From Planctomycetes bacterium MalM25 (GTDB lineage: Bacteria; Planctomycetota; Planctomycetia; Pirellulales; Lacipirellulaceae), in assembly GCA_007745835.1 (NCBI GenBank), contig CP036424.1, positions 434,001-498,000 on the forward strand: DNA of 64,000 nt, in the 5' to 3' direction. The notes beneath the pieces are model-generated. The model had not been told where the DNA came from. It was given only the letters and a program-made list of their open reading frames with translations, and ran no database searches. Of the stretch, positions 16,756-25,226 are shown one piece after another. A program made the position numbers and the translations under genes. Every line of letters starts with the position of its first letter. Within the stretch, counting starts at the first letter, position 1.

Positions 16756-19169
16756 GAGGTTGACCCCGCAACGTTAGAGGCAGATTTCTTGACCACACGG
16801 ACCGCACACTTCTTGTAGTCCGGCTGCTTCGAGAAGGGGTCGTGAGCCTCCAGCGTGCAGTTGTTGATCAGCTTGGTCTCATCAAAGAACGGCACAAAGA
16901 TCGTCCCCCGAGGCGGTCGGCCCCTCCCGTCGATCCAGACCGGCAACTCCGCCACGCCGCGGCGTGACTCGATCAGCACGGTCTCGCCCTGGCGGATGTT
17001 GGCTGCCTTGGCATCCTCGGCGTGCATCTCGACGTAGGCCGTTGGCATCGCGCGGTTGAGCGGTCCCAGCCGACGCGTCATCGTGCCGGTGTGCCAGTGC
17101 TCCAGCACCCGCCCGGTGCAGAGCCACAGCGGGTACTCCTCGTCGGGCATCTCCGGCGGCGGCTGGTACTCGTGGAACCAGATCTGAGCGCGCCCGTCCT
17201 TGCTGGACGAGTGGTAGAAGTCGAACTCTTGCCCCTCTGCGACGAAGGGGTCGTCGAACCCCGAGAAGCGGAAGCGGGTTTCTCGCCAAGATCCATCGGC
17301 CTGCTCAACCACCGGCCAGCGAAGCCCCCTCGCCTTAACGTACTCGTCGTAAGGGGCCAGGTTCTTGTGCTTCATCGTGGTGAACTGACGGTACTCCTCG
17401 AACAGGTGCTTGTCGACGTTCGTGTCGTAGTACCGATCGAAGTCCCAGACGGGGATCTCCTCGCCGTTCTCGTCGCGTACGGCGAAGATGAAATCACCAT
17501 TGCGATCGGCCATCCCCGCGAAGCCCATCTCGTACAGCTTGTGGGCAATGGCGATCGTCATCCACGTGTCGTCGCGGGCCTCCCCCGGCGGATCGACCAT
17601 CTTGAACCACTGCTGCGTGCGGCGTTCGCTGTTGCCGTAGACGCCGTTCTTCTCGACCCACATTGCGGCCGGAAGGATCAGGTCGGCCAACTCGGTCGTC
17701 GCGGTCGGGTAGACATCGCTGACGATCAAGAACTTGTCTTCAAGGCCTTCCTTGCTGTTGAAGAGCTTGTTGAGGTTCGGCAGGGTCTGGCCCGGGTTGG
17801 TGACCTGCACGAACATCGTCGTGATGTCGCCCCCCTCGGCGGTGGGCTTGGTGAACTGCTCGAACATCTTCACCGTGTGGTAGCCCGGCTTCCCGTTGAT
17901 GCTTCCCTCACGCAGGTTCCACATCTCTTCGCATTGGGCCCGGTGTTCGGGCTTCGCGACCAAACGGCCACCCGGCAGGGCGTGGGCAAGCGTGCCGACT
18001 TCGCGAACCGTGCCGCAGGCTGAAGGCTGGCCGGTCAGGCTGGTCGGAGCGTCACCCGGCCGCCCGAAGTGGCCCGAGAGCAGGTGGACGCCATGCACAA
18101 GCGAGTTGATCGCCGTGCCCATCGTGTGTTGGTTCATCCCCATGCACCACAGCGACGTGATGCGGATATCGCGGCGACCGAACAGATCGGCCAGCATCCG
18201 GATCTTGTCGGCGGGAACGCCCGATAGCTCTTCGACCCGCTCCGGCGTGTACTTGGCGATCCGCTCGCGGAATTCCTCCTCGGTGATGGGCTCGCCAAAC
18301 AGGGTCGCTCCCTCCGCCTCGTCGCCACGGAAGTTGCAGTGCGTATCGACGAAATCCTTGTCGTAGGTGCCGTTCTCGATCAGCAAATGCATGATGCCCA
18401 GGGCGATCGCCACGTCGCCGTGCGGCTGCATTTCGAGGTAGTCGTTGGCGGCATCCGTGGTGCGGGTCCGCCGGGTGCCGATGTCGATGATTCGTACTTG
18501 CTCACCGCGTGACCGACGATCGATGACGCGAGAGAAGAGCACAGGGTGCATTTCGGCGGGGTTGTTGCCCCACATGATCAGCACGTCGCACTCGTCGAGG
18601 TCTTGGTAGCAGCCGGCCGGCTCATCGACTCCGTAGGTCGCCAAGAAGCCGGTCACGGCCGACGCCATGCAGAGCCGGGCATTGGGGTCGATGTGGTTGT
18701 TGCCCAGGCCGCCCTTCATCAGCTTCTGGGCGGCGTAGCCTTCGGGGATGGTCCACTGGCCGCTGCCGTAGAAGGCAAACTGATCTGGCGCGTCGAAGAT
18801 CCGCTGAGCGATTGTCTCGATCGCTTCGTCCCAACTGATCGGGGTCAGCTGACCGTCTTTACGGAGCAGCGGCTGTGTGAGCCGATCCTTGCCATAGAGG
18901 ATGCCACCGACGTGGTAGCCCTTCACGCAGAGCAACCCTTTGTTGACGTCGGCCGCTTTATCGCCCGCGATGGCGACCACGCGGCCGTCCTCGACGCCCA
19001 CCTGCACGTGACAACCCGTCCCACAAAAACGGCACGGGGCTTTATTCCAGCTGAGGCCATCACCATCGGGCTGGATAACCGGCAGAGAGAACGCGGCATC
19101 GCCCGCGACCATCGAACCAGCAGCCGCCATAGCGGCAGACTTCAAAAGATCTCGGCGGTTGGCATCCAT
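16752..19169 (-). CDS. napA: Periplasmic nitrate reductase catalytic subunit NapA
   Basis: 805 residues, the usual NapA length. A twin-arginine leader (RRDLLKSAAMAAAG, Arg5-Arg6) directs export. The 4Fe-4S ligands are C46, C49, C53 and C81 (CRFCGTGC...LLCVKG), with Lys83 in the electron path, and the molybdenum ligand is Cys167 in RLCMASAV. Cofactor-binding and dinucleotide domains follow (WGNNPAEMHP, YPTATTELADLILPAA, GVYGNSERR, TGRVLEHWHTGTMTRR). It reduces nitrate to nitrite with a bis-MGD molybdenum centre. Genes for NapD, NapB-like and NapF flank it in one operon; the island also carries mobB and moaADE for its cofactor. Confidence 0.97.
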   Translation of the reverse strand: MDANRRDLLKSAAMAAAGSMVAGDAAFSLPVIQPDGDGLSWNKAPCRFCGTGCHVQVGVEDGRVVAIAGDKAADVNKGLLCVKGYHVGGILYGKDRLTQPLLRKDGQLTPISWDEAIETIAQRIFDAPDQFAFYGSGQWTIPEGYAAQKLMKGGLGNNHIDPNARLCMASAVTGFLATYGVDEPAGCYQDLDECDVLIMWGNNPAEMHPVLFSRVIDRRSRGEQVRIIDIGTRRTRTTDAANDYLEMQPHGDVAIALGIMHLLIENGTYDKDFVDTHCNFRGDEAEGATLFGEPITEEEFRERIAKYTPERVEELSGVPADKIRMLADLFGRRDIRITSLWCMGMNQHTMGTAINSLVHGVHLLSGHFGRPGDAPTSLTGQPSACGTVREVGTLAHALPGGRLVAKPEHRAQCEEMWNLREGSINGKPGYHTVKMFEQFTKPTAEGGDITTMFVQVTNPGQTLPNLNKLFNSKEGLEDKFLIVSDVYPTATTELADLILPAAMWVEKNGVYGNSERRTQQWFKMVDPPGEARDDTWMTIAIAHKLYEMGFAGMADRNGDFIFAVRDENGEEIPVWDFDRYYDTNVDKHLFEEYRQFTTMKHKNLAPYDEYVKARGLRWPVVEQADGSWRETRFRFSGFDDPFVAEGQEFDFYHSSSKDGRAQIWFHEYQPPPEMPDEEYPLWLCTGRVLEHWHTGTMTRRLGPLNRAMPTAYVEMHAEDAKAANIRQGETVLIESRRGVAELPVWIDGRGRPPRGTIFVPFFDETKLINNCTLEAHDPFSKQPDYKKCAVRVVKKSASNVAGSTS

Positions 19170-19207
19170 CTTGAGTTCCTGACCTGATGCGGGCGTTGAC
19201 TTTGGGC

Positions 19208-19486
19208 TTAGGTTCCGGCCGAAGGGGTCGAGCGCGCGGCTACCTGGGGCTCGTCTTCGTCGAAGGCAACTAGAGCAACTGCCAAGTCGATGACGCGAGG
19301 CAAGTCACGGATGGCATTCCAGACCTCTTGATCACGTCGCTTGGTCGCCGTGTCCACGACGATCGCCAGCTTGCTACCCGCGGCCTGGCCGACTTCGACT
19401 TCGGGAATCGCCTCCAGTAAGGCGACCGCCTCGGGATGGCGAGCGACTGGGGCCTCGAAGGTGACAACAAGTCCGCTAACGGGCAC
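19208..19486 (-). CDS. napD: NapD Tat-leader-binding chaperone
   Basis: About 92 residues from a GTG at 19486 with GGAAGG 8 nt upstream; a TTG/GTG start near 19537-19540 would add a poor leader. PVSGLVVTFEAPVARHPEAVALLEAIPEVEVGQAAGSKLAIVVDT is the ferredoxin-like NapD fold (SGLVV opening, HPE, a 'K-L-A-I-V-V' strand). NapD binds the NapA twin-arginine leader and delays export until the cofactor is loaded. It is the first gene of the operon, 39 bp before napA. Confidence 0.88.
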   Translation of the reverse strand: MPVSGLVVTFEAPVARHPEAVALLEAIPEVEVGQAAGSKLAIVVDTATKRRDQEVWNAIRDLPRVIDLAVALVAFDEDEPQVAARSTPSAGT

Positions 19487-19600
19487 TTCGACGACCTTCC
19501 GCGAAAAGTTGGCGAGGTGGGGCAACTGAGCTACCACCAATCTGCACTAGAGTGTATATATTGACGGCCCGCAGCGAAACCTCATTCGAGACAGAATTCG
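19487..19600. promoter_or_regulatory. Divergent promoter region of the nap operon and the cytochrome/NrfD module
   Basis: 114 bp between divergent starts. It has a TATATA-containing stretch (GTGTATATATTGACGG, 19552-19567). No FNR box (TTGAT-N4-ATCAA) is visible, so oxygen control, if any, does not use a canonical FNR site here. Confidence 0.5.
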
Positions 19601-20317
19601 ATGCCGCGACTCGCGCCACTCATCCTTGCCGGCGGTCTGGGCCTGGCCGGAGCAACCGCCCTGGTCGTTGCTTGGCAGTCTTCCTCCCAAGCACGGTCGC
19701 CCGACGCCACCGTGAGCGAGCCGTTCGCGACTGGCCAAAGCAGCGAAACGACCCAGGTAAAAAACGCCTCCAGCGCATTGCCCGAAGGATCGGCTGCCGA
19801 AGAGTATCTGGTCACGGTGCGACGACCCGCGGGTCCGCCGCGGATCACCCTCGCCGGAACCGATCCGCAAGGCCGGACCGGCAGCGTCGCCTGCTCGACG
19901 TGCCACAGCGTTCGGCAGCCCGACTTGACTAACGTCTCCGCGGCGACCCTCGACGAGTTCCACCAGGGGATGGCGTTCAACCACGGCAAGATCACTTGCT
20001 ACGCATGCCACAACCCCGACGACGCGGATACGCTCCGGCTCGCCGACGGCAGTCCGGTCGCTTACCAGGACGTGATGACGCTCTGCTCGCAGTGCCACGG
20101 GCCGCAAGCCACGGCCTTCGCCCACGGGGCCCACGGTGGGATGAACGGCCATTGGGACCTGACAAGCGGGCCACAGACGAAGAACAACTGCATCGACTGC
20201 CACGACCCGCACGCACCGAACTACCCCAAGATGGTGGTGGGCTTCAAGCCGCGGGACCGTTTCAACGAACCGGCAGCACACGACCACGAAGGGGCGGCTC
20301 CGCATGGCGACCACTGA
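19601..20317 (+). CDS. Periplasmic tetraheme cytochrome c
   Basis: 238 residues with a signal/anchor segment (PLILAGGLGLAGATALVVA). Four haem sites: C98-H102, C133-H137, C162-H166 and C197-H201, with His-rich stretches between them (FAHGAHGGMNGHW) that can give distal ligands. The layout resembles NapC/NrfB-type small multihaem carriers. It overlaps the next gene by 14 bp. With the ferredoxin and NrfD that follow it forms a three-part quinol dehydrogenase, likely the electron supply for NapA since no NapC is present. Confidence 0.88.
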   Translation: MPRLAPLILAGGLGLAGATALVVAWQSSSQARSPDATVSEPFATGQSSETTQVKNASSALPEGSAAEEYLVTVRRPAGPPRITLAGTDPQGRTGSVACSTCHSVRQPDLTNVSAATLDEFHQGMAFNHGKITCYACHNPDDADTLRLADGSPVAYQDVMTLCSQCHGPQATAFAHGAHGGMNGHWDLTSGPQTKNNCIDCHDPHAPNYPKMVVGFKPRDRFNEPAAHDHEGAAPHGDH

Positions 20318-21245
20318 ACCCAAGAAGCTCCCCACGCTTCCCGTCATCGAGAACCCAACCCGCCGCGCTGCGGTGAAGGGTGGCTTCGCCACGTTGGGCG
20401 CCGCGGCGTTCGTCGCGGCGGTCTCACCGTTGCGGCAAGCGGCGAAGACGGCGACCGCTGCGGAGTTCATGCAAAAGCACTACGCGGAGCTTACGCCAGA
20501 GCAGAAGGCCGACGTGATTGCCCGCCTGGAAGCCGAGGCCGCAGAGAAGTACGGGGCCGAGGTCACGATCGCCGACGACCGTCCGATCCCTGGCACGAAG
20601 TTCGTCTACGCGATCAACCTGAGCGTCTGCAACGGCAACGGCAAGTGCGTCGAGGCGTGCCACAAAGAGAACAACCACGACCGGGCGACCAACCAGTCCT
20701 ACATCCGCGTCCTGGAGATGCCCAAGGGCACGATGGACATGGAGCAGGGCTCGACGACGTACACCGGCACGGTTCCCAAGGACGACAAGTTCTACCTGCC
20801 CGTCCAGTGCCAGCAGTGCGACGAGCCGCCTTGCGTCGATGTCTGCCCCGTGAAGGCGACCTGGAAGGAAGACGATGGCATCGTCGTCGTTGACTACAAC
20901 TGGTGCATCGGTTGCCGCTACTGCGAAGCGGCTTGCCCCTACCACGCACGGCGTTTCAATTGGAAAGCGCCCGAGGTGCCGGCCGAAGAGATCAACCCCG
21001 ACCAGAGCTACCTGAGCAACCGTGTGCGTCCGGTTGGCGTGGTTGAGAAATGCACCTACTGCCTTCACCGCACTCGGCGCGGCAAGCTGCCCGCGTGCCT
21101 CGAAGCTTGCCCCACGGGGGCGCGGGTCTTTGGCAACATCCTCGACCCCGAGTCAAGCATCCGCTGGATCCTCGAGAACAAGCGCGTCTACATCCTTAAG
21201 GAAGAACTCGGCACTAAGCCGGCGTTCTTCTACTTCTTCGATTGA
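20304..21245 (+). CDS. Tat-exported 4Fe-4S ferredoxin subunit (NrfC/DmsB-like)
   Basis: 313 residues. A twin-arginine leader (TRRAAVKGGFATLGAAAFV, Arg20-Arg21) is followed by four Cys groups: C109-x5-C115-x3-C119 (CNGNGKCVEAC), CQQCDEPPCVDVCP (from C169), CIGCRYCEAACP (C201-C211) and CTYCLHRT...CLEACP. The first group lacks the usual second Cys, with Asn112 in its place, so one cluster may be 3Fe-4S or unusual. The protein would bridge the tetraheme cytochrome and the NrfD membrane subunit on the periplasmic side. Translationally coupled to the cytochrome gene. Confidence 0.88.
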   Translation: MATTEPKKLPTLPVIENPTRRAAVKGGFATLGAAAFVAAVSPLRQAAKTATAAEFMQKHYAELTPEQKADVIARLEAEAAEKYGAEVTIADDRPIPGTKFVYAINLSVCNGNGKCVEACHKENNHDRATNQSYIRVLEMPKGTMDMEQGSTTYTGTVPKDDKFYLPVQCQQCDEPPCVDVCPVKATWKEDDGIVVVDYNWCIGCRYCEAACPYHARRFNWKAPEVPAEEINPDQSYLSNRVRPVGVVEKCTYCLHRTRRGKLPACLEACPTGARVFGNILDPESSIRWILENKRVYILKEELGTKPAFFYFFD

Positions 21246-21315
21246 ACCGGGCGTCGGTCGGCGACGCGGCGTCGGCCGCTCCCTTGTCGTCCGAAAAGCC
21301 TCGCAGGCAGACTGT

Positions 21316-22554
21316 ATGAGCAGTGCTTCGGCGACCGAGAGCCACATCACAAGCTACCCGAAGTTCGTCGGGCGGTCGCTCTGGTTAGCGACCGAGGGGT
21401 CGCTTGGGTTCTACGCCTGGATGACGATGCTGACGGCCGTCTTCTTGGTCGGCGCCAACGCCTGGGCCAACCAAGTCGCCGGCGGCATGATCGGCACCAA
21501 CATGACCGACCAGGTCAGCTGGGGCCTCTACATCGCCAACTTCACCTTCATGGTCGGGCTCGCGGCGGGCGGCGTCATGATGGTCATCCCGGCCTACCTG
21601 TACCACGACCGCAAGATGCACGACGTCGTGATCATTGGCGAGCTGCTAGCGATCGCCGCGATCGTCATGTGCCTGATGTTTGTGGTCGCTGACCTGGGCC
21701 GCCCCGATCGGTTCTGGCACATGATGCCTTTTATTGGAAAGTTCAACTTCCCGATCTCTATGCTCACGTGGGACGTGATCGTCCTGAACGGCTACCTGCT
21801 GCTGAACCTGCACATCTGCGGCTACCTGCTCTACATGCGGTTCCTCGGCCTAAAGCCGAACCCGGTCTGGTACGTCCCGTTCGTGATGCTGTCAATCGTC
21901 TGGGCGATCTCGATCCACACCGTGACGGCGTTCCTCTACTGCGGACTCGGCGGGCGGCCCTTCTGGAACACGGCCCTGTTGGCGCCCCGCTTCCTTGCCT
22001 CGGCGTTCGTCTCGGGTCCGGCGTTCATCATCGTGGCGATGGTCCTCATCAAACGGCTGACGGGTGTCGTCGGCCTCGACGACCCGATAGCGACCCTGAC
22101 GCGTATCATCCGCGTCACGATCCTGGTCAACCTGCTGATGGTCGCGTCCGAGCTCTTTACCGAGTTCTATACGGGCGGTGCCCACGCCAGCGCCGCGAAG
22201 TACCTCTTCTTCGGTCTGCACGGCAAGACCGCGCTTGTCCCGTGGACGTGGACGGCCATCGGGCTGAACATGACCGCCGCGCTGCTGTTCCTCTGGCCAG
22301 GGCTTCTTTCCCTACGGTGGCGGCCCCTGTTGGTCGCCGCTTGCGCCATGGCCTTCGTTGGGGCGTGGATCGAAAAGGGGATGGGCCTGATCATCCCCGG
22401 CTTCGTTCCCAGCACGCTGCATGAGATCGTCGAGTACGTCCCCAGCCAGCTCGAATGGAAGGTCACCGTCGGCATCTGGGCCTTCGGCCTGATGGTCTTC
22501 ACGATCGCCATCAAGACGGCTCTGCCGACGCTCAAGCAGCCGGCCGAGCACTGA
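21316..22554 (+). CDS. NrfD-family polytopic membrane subunit (quinol oxidation)
   Basis: 412 residues from the ATG at 21316; the open frame upstream (to 21022) is the coding strand of the ferredoxin in another frame. About ten membrane segments are visible, including the NrfD hallmarks WGLYIANFTFMVGLAAGGVMM, ADLGRPDRFWHMM and LTWDVIVLNGYL. NrfD proteins take electrons from membrane quinols and pass them to a 4Fe-4S subunit. It ends the cytochrome-ferredoxin-NrfD unit, 70 bp after the ferredoxin. The next gene is convergent, so the unit stops here. Confidence 0.9.
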   Translation: MSSASATESHITSYPKFVGRSLWLATEGSLGFYAWMTMLTAVFLVGANAWANQVAGGMIGTNMTDQVSWGLYIANFTFMVGLAAGGVMMVIPAYLYHDRKMHDVVIIGELLAIAAIVMCLMFVVADLGRPDRFWHMMPFIGKFNFPISMLTWDVIVLNGYLLLNLHICGYLLYMRFLGLKPNPVWYVPFVMLSIVWAISIHTVTAFLYCGLGGRPFWNTALLAPRFLASAFVSGPAFIIVAMVLIKRLTGVVGLDDPIATLTRIIRVTILVNLLMVASELFTEFYTGGAHASAAKYLFFGLHGKTALVPWTWTAIGLNMTAALLFLWPGLLSLRWRPLLVAACAMAFVGAWIEKGMGLIIPGFVPSTLHEIVEYVPSQLEWKVTVGIWAFGLMVFTIAIKTALPTLKQPAEH

Positions 22555-22568
22555 TCGGCAGCGGACGG

Positions 22569-22898
22569 CTAGCTTTTTCGCTCGGTCGCCATCGTAACCA
22601 GCATGATGGCGTCTTCGATCGCCGTGAGTGCGTGAGGCTCACCAGGGTCGAGGAACAAGACCTTGCCGGCCGTCATCGTCTGCGTCTGCCCCATCGCCTC
22701 GAAATCAACCTTGCCGCGGACGCACTGCACGGTGATCTCTTTCGGAGCCTTGTGCTCAGGTATCACCTTCCCCGCCGGAAGCACCAGCCGCAGCACACTA
22801 AACGCCTCGGTCTTGATGAGGAGCGTGGGTTTCGGTTCGGCGTCGTGGTCAACGGCGTACAAATCGATCAGCTCACCGGGCGTGCCGAGATTCTTCAT
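22569..22898 (-). CDS. Small cupin-domain protein
   Basis: 109 residues with AGGAAC just upstream of the ATG at 22898. The single beta-barrel shows LRLVLPAGKVIPEHKAPKEITVQCVRGKVDF and FLDPGEPHALTAIEDA. One of the usual metal-binding His residues (H in IPEH and in PHAL) is present in each motif. A similar small cupin is often found near nitrogen-oxide and anaerobic genes. It is the last gene of the radical SAM-hemY-ywiC operon, 9 bp after ywiC. Substrate unknown. Confidence 0.8.
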   Translation of the reverse strand: MKNLGTPGELIDLYAVDHDAEPKPTLLIKTEAFSVLRLVLPAGKVIPEHKAPKEITVQCVRGKVDFEAMGQTQTMTAGKVLFLDPGEPHALTAIEDAIMLVTMATERKS

Positions 22899-22907
22899 AG
22901 CGAGTTC

Positions 22908-23702
22908 CTAGCAGAGAGTTAGTAACCAGATGGAGGTCGCAAAGACGCCGCCGGCCAGCGTCCAACCAACCCGCTTGAGATGCTTGGGCCGAGGCGGGTA
23001 GAGCAGCAGGGTCATCGCGAGTCCGAAGACGGGGATCACGGCCATCGGTAGATGACAGCCGATTGCTTGGAGGATGGCGGTGGCGACCCCCAACAGAAAG
23101 AGCAAGCCAGTCGCTGTCGGGCGAGCGAGACGCTTCGCCGGAGCTAGGACGCTGTTGACGGCGATCATCGCCGCGGCCAGCCCGATCAGCCACGTCGCCC
23201 AAAATTCGGCCGCCGTGGCGATCGAGGCCTCGCTCTCTGACAAGAGGATCGGCACACAGGGTGCCGAGAGGCCCACAGCCCCGAAGGCTTGGCCCGCCCG
23301 ACTGTGGTGCTTGCCCGCCCATGCCAGAGCGAAACCTGCGGTTGCGATCGCCCCGCAGCACAACAGCGACCATCGAACCGCGCTGGAGCCAAGCCCGAAG
23401 GCTAGGCTGCTTCCCGTAGTGGCAATCAGGGCGTAGGCCCAGAGCCATTGCTTCGCAGCGGGTGCCTCCCGCTGCGCACGAAGCCCACGACGTCCCCGAA
23501 TAACGAGCAGCGGTTCATGGGCCAGGAAGCCCGCAACCGCCGCTAACGCGACGCCCAGACTTGCCCAAGCAGGTCCCGCGACGATCAAAGCCGTTGCGAG
23601 CGGGAACCCAAGCATCGCATAGGCTCCGTGCTCCTTCGGGAAGAGCTGGACTGCACGACCCGGAGGCCGCGTCGCGATGGTTGGTGTGATCGACAGGCTC
23701 AT
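22908..23702 (-). CDS. YwiC-like membrane protein
   Basis: 264 residues with about eight membrane segments and no large soluble domain. The N-terminus carries the signature PKEHGAYAMLGFPL and, after it, FLAHEPLLVIRGRRGLRA, both characteristic of the YwiC-like family (PF14256). In Bacillus ywiC neighbours the nitrate-respiration genes narK and fnr, so its place in this nap island agrees with a role in anaerobic nitrate metabolism. No activity is established. It lies between hemY and the cupin gene, 66 bp after hemY. Confidence 0.82.
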   Translation of the reverse strand: MSLSITPTIATRPPGRAVQLFPKEHGAYAMLGFPLATALIVAGPAWASLGVALAAVAGFLAHEPLLVIRGRRGLRAQREAPAAKQWLWAYALIATTGSSLAFGLGSSAVRWSLLCCGAIATAGFALAWAGKHHSRAGQAFGAVGLSAPCVPILLSESEASIATAAEFWATWLIGLAAAMIAVNSVLAPAKRLARPTATGLLFLLGVATAILQAIGCHLPMAVIPVFGLAMTLLLYPPRPKHLKRVGWTLAGGVFATSIWLLTLC

Positions 23703-23768
23703 TTGGTTGGGATCGGGACAGTTTGTCGCCGGCTGGGGTCTCTCATCGCCTAATGGGCGTGATGATCC

Positions 23769-25226
23769 TTAAGCGACGCCGGTGAGTTGCTGGTTGGCAC
23801 CCGTGTTGCCCCGCAAGCCAGCCGCGATCTGATCGGCGGCACGTTGGCCGCTCTCGATGCACCCGGGCACACCGACGCCGTTCAAGGCGCTCCCCGCAAG
23901 AGCGAGGGTAGGTAACCCCGCCAGTCTTTCGGTGACGCGAGCGATCCGCTCCCGATGCCCGAGGTGGTACTGGGGCATCGCGTCCCACTGGCGAGTGACG
24001 TGCTCGAGGATCGGCTTACCCCGAATGGCAAGCAGCTTGGCGACATCGGCCATGGCCGTCTCGATTAGTTGTGGGTCCGGCTGACGGAGCAGTTCGGGCT
24101 GCAAAGCCCCGCCCATAAAGACCCGCAATAAGACGGTTCCCTCAGGCGCCCGGCCCTCGTACTTTTCGCTGGAGAGGCTGCAAGACAGGATGCTGCGACC
24201 TTCCACCCGGGGCACGACGAAACCGAAGGCATCGAGTGGCCGGGCGATTTGACGACGGCGGAACGCTAGCGACACCACCGCGCAACTGGCGTACTCGATG
24301 TCGGCCAGCTCCGACGACGCCACCCGATCGACTGGTTCCAGTAGCCGAGAGCTGGTTCGAGAGGGCGTCGCCAAGACCACCGCCCTGACGTCCAGGCTTC
24401 GCCTGTTGCCCTCCCGAATCTGCCACCCCTTGTCCGTCTTAGCGAGCTGATCGACAGGCGTGCCCAGGTGCAGATGGTTAGCCGGAACCGTACGCCCCAA
24501 GACCTCGACAAGACGTGACATCCCGCCTCGCAAGGCCATGAACTGGCTGTAGCGAGCCCCGCCGCGTGTCTCGGTGCGTCGGCGGTTCTGGCGGCGACTC
24601 GCGAGCATGCCGCGGATCAGGCTGCCGTGCTGGCGCTCCATCTCTAAGAAGCGAGGCATGGTCGCGCCAACACTCAGGCGGCTCGGATCCGCGGTGTAGA
24701 TGCCGCCGACGAGGGGCTGCACCAAGCGTTCGAACAGCTCGGTCCCGAATCGCCGGGAGACGAACGATTCGAGTGACTCGTCTTCCACCTTTTTTCGTGG
24801 CGGCAGGATTGCCTCGCAGGCCGCCCGCAACTTCCCCATGGGCGACAGGATCTTCGTCACCAGCAGGGGCCACAGCCGCGACGGGGCCATCACCATGAAG
24901 CCGGGCGGGATCGGTTCGAGTTTGCCGCGGCTGACGACCTGCGCCCCACCGCCACCGGGATTCGTGCGAATCAGCTCGCTTTCGATCCCCAGGTCTCGAC
25001 ACAGATCGATCGCCGCGGACGTGGTCGTGATGAAGTTGTCGGCGGCGCTCTCGATCAGGAAACCGTCTTTCTCCGTCGTCTTGATGACGCCACCCAGCCG
25101 GTCGGCTGACTCGAAGAGGTGGACTTCGTGTTCCGGTAAACGCTGTTGGAGCCGGTGCGCGGCGGCAAGACCAGAGATCCCGCCGCCGATGACGGCTACG
25201 CGCGGGCGACTGGCGTGCTCGGGCAT
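23769..25226 (-). CDS. hemY: Protoporphyrinogen/coproporphyrinogen oxidase (HemY/HemG type)
   Basis: 485 residues from the ATG at 25226. The FAD-binding start RVAVIGGGISGLAAAHRLQQ (GxGxxG) is followed by ADRLGGVIKT, SAADNF, QPLVGGIYTADPSRLSV and the C-terminal ALAGSALNGVGVPGCIESGQRAAD, all typical of HemY-type oxidases. It removes six electrons from the porphyrinogen in haem synthesis and uses oxygen as acceptor in most members. It overlaps the upstream radical SAM gene by 31 bp, indicating coupled translation. Haem supply makes sense beside two tetraheme cytochromes, but a chromosomal copy is also likely. Confidence 0.93.
   Translation of the reverse strand: MPEHASRPRVAVIGGGISGLAAAHRLQQRLPEHEVHLFESADRLGGVIKTTEKDGFLIESAADNFITTTSAAIDLCRDLGIESELIRTNPGGGGAQVVSRGKLEPIPPGFMVMAPSRLWPLLVTKILSPMGKLRAACEAILPPRKKVEDESLESFVSRRFGTELFERLVQPLVGGIYTADPSRLSVGATMPRFLEMERQHGSLIRGMLASRRQNRRRTETRGGARYSQFMALRGGMSRLVEVLGRTVPANHLHLGTPVDQLAKTDKGWQIREGNRRSLDVRAVVLATPSRTSSRLLEPVDRVASSELADIEYASCAVVSLAFRRRQIARPLDAFGFVVPRVEGRSILSCSLSSEKYEGRAPEGTVLLRVFMGGALQPELLRQPDPQLIETAMADVAKLLAIRGKPILEHVTRQWDAMPQYHLGHRERIARVTERLAGLPTLALAGSALNGVGVPGCIESGQRAADQIAAGLRGNTGANQQLTGVA

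Noticed and set aside
19487..19600. FNR box upstream of napD
   Set aside because: No TTGAT-N4-ATCAA pattern could be found; only an AT-rich promoter-like stretch.
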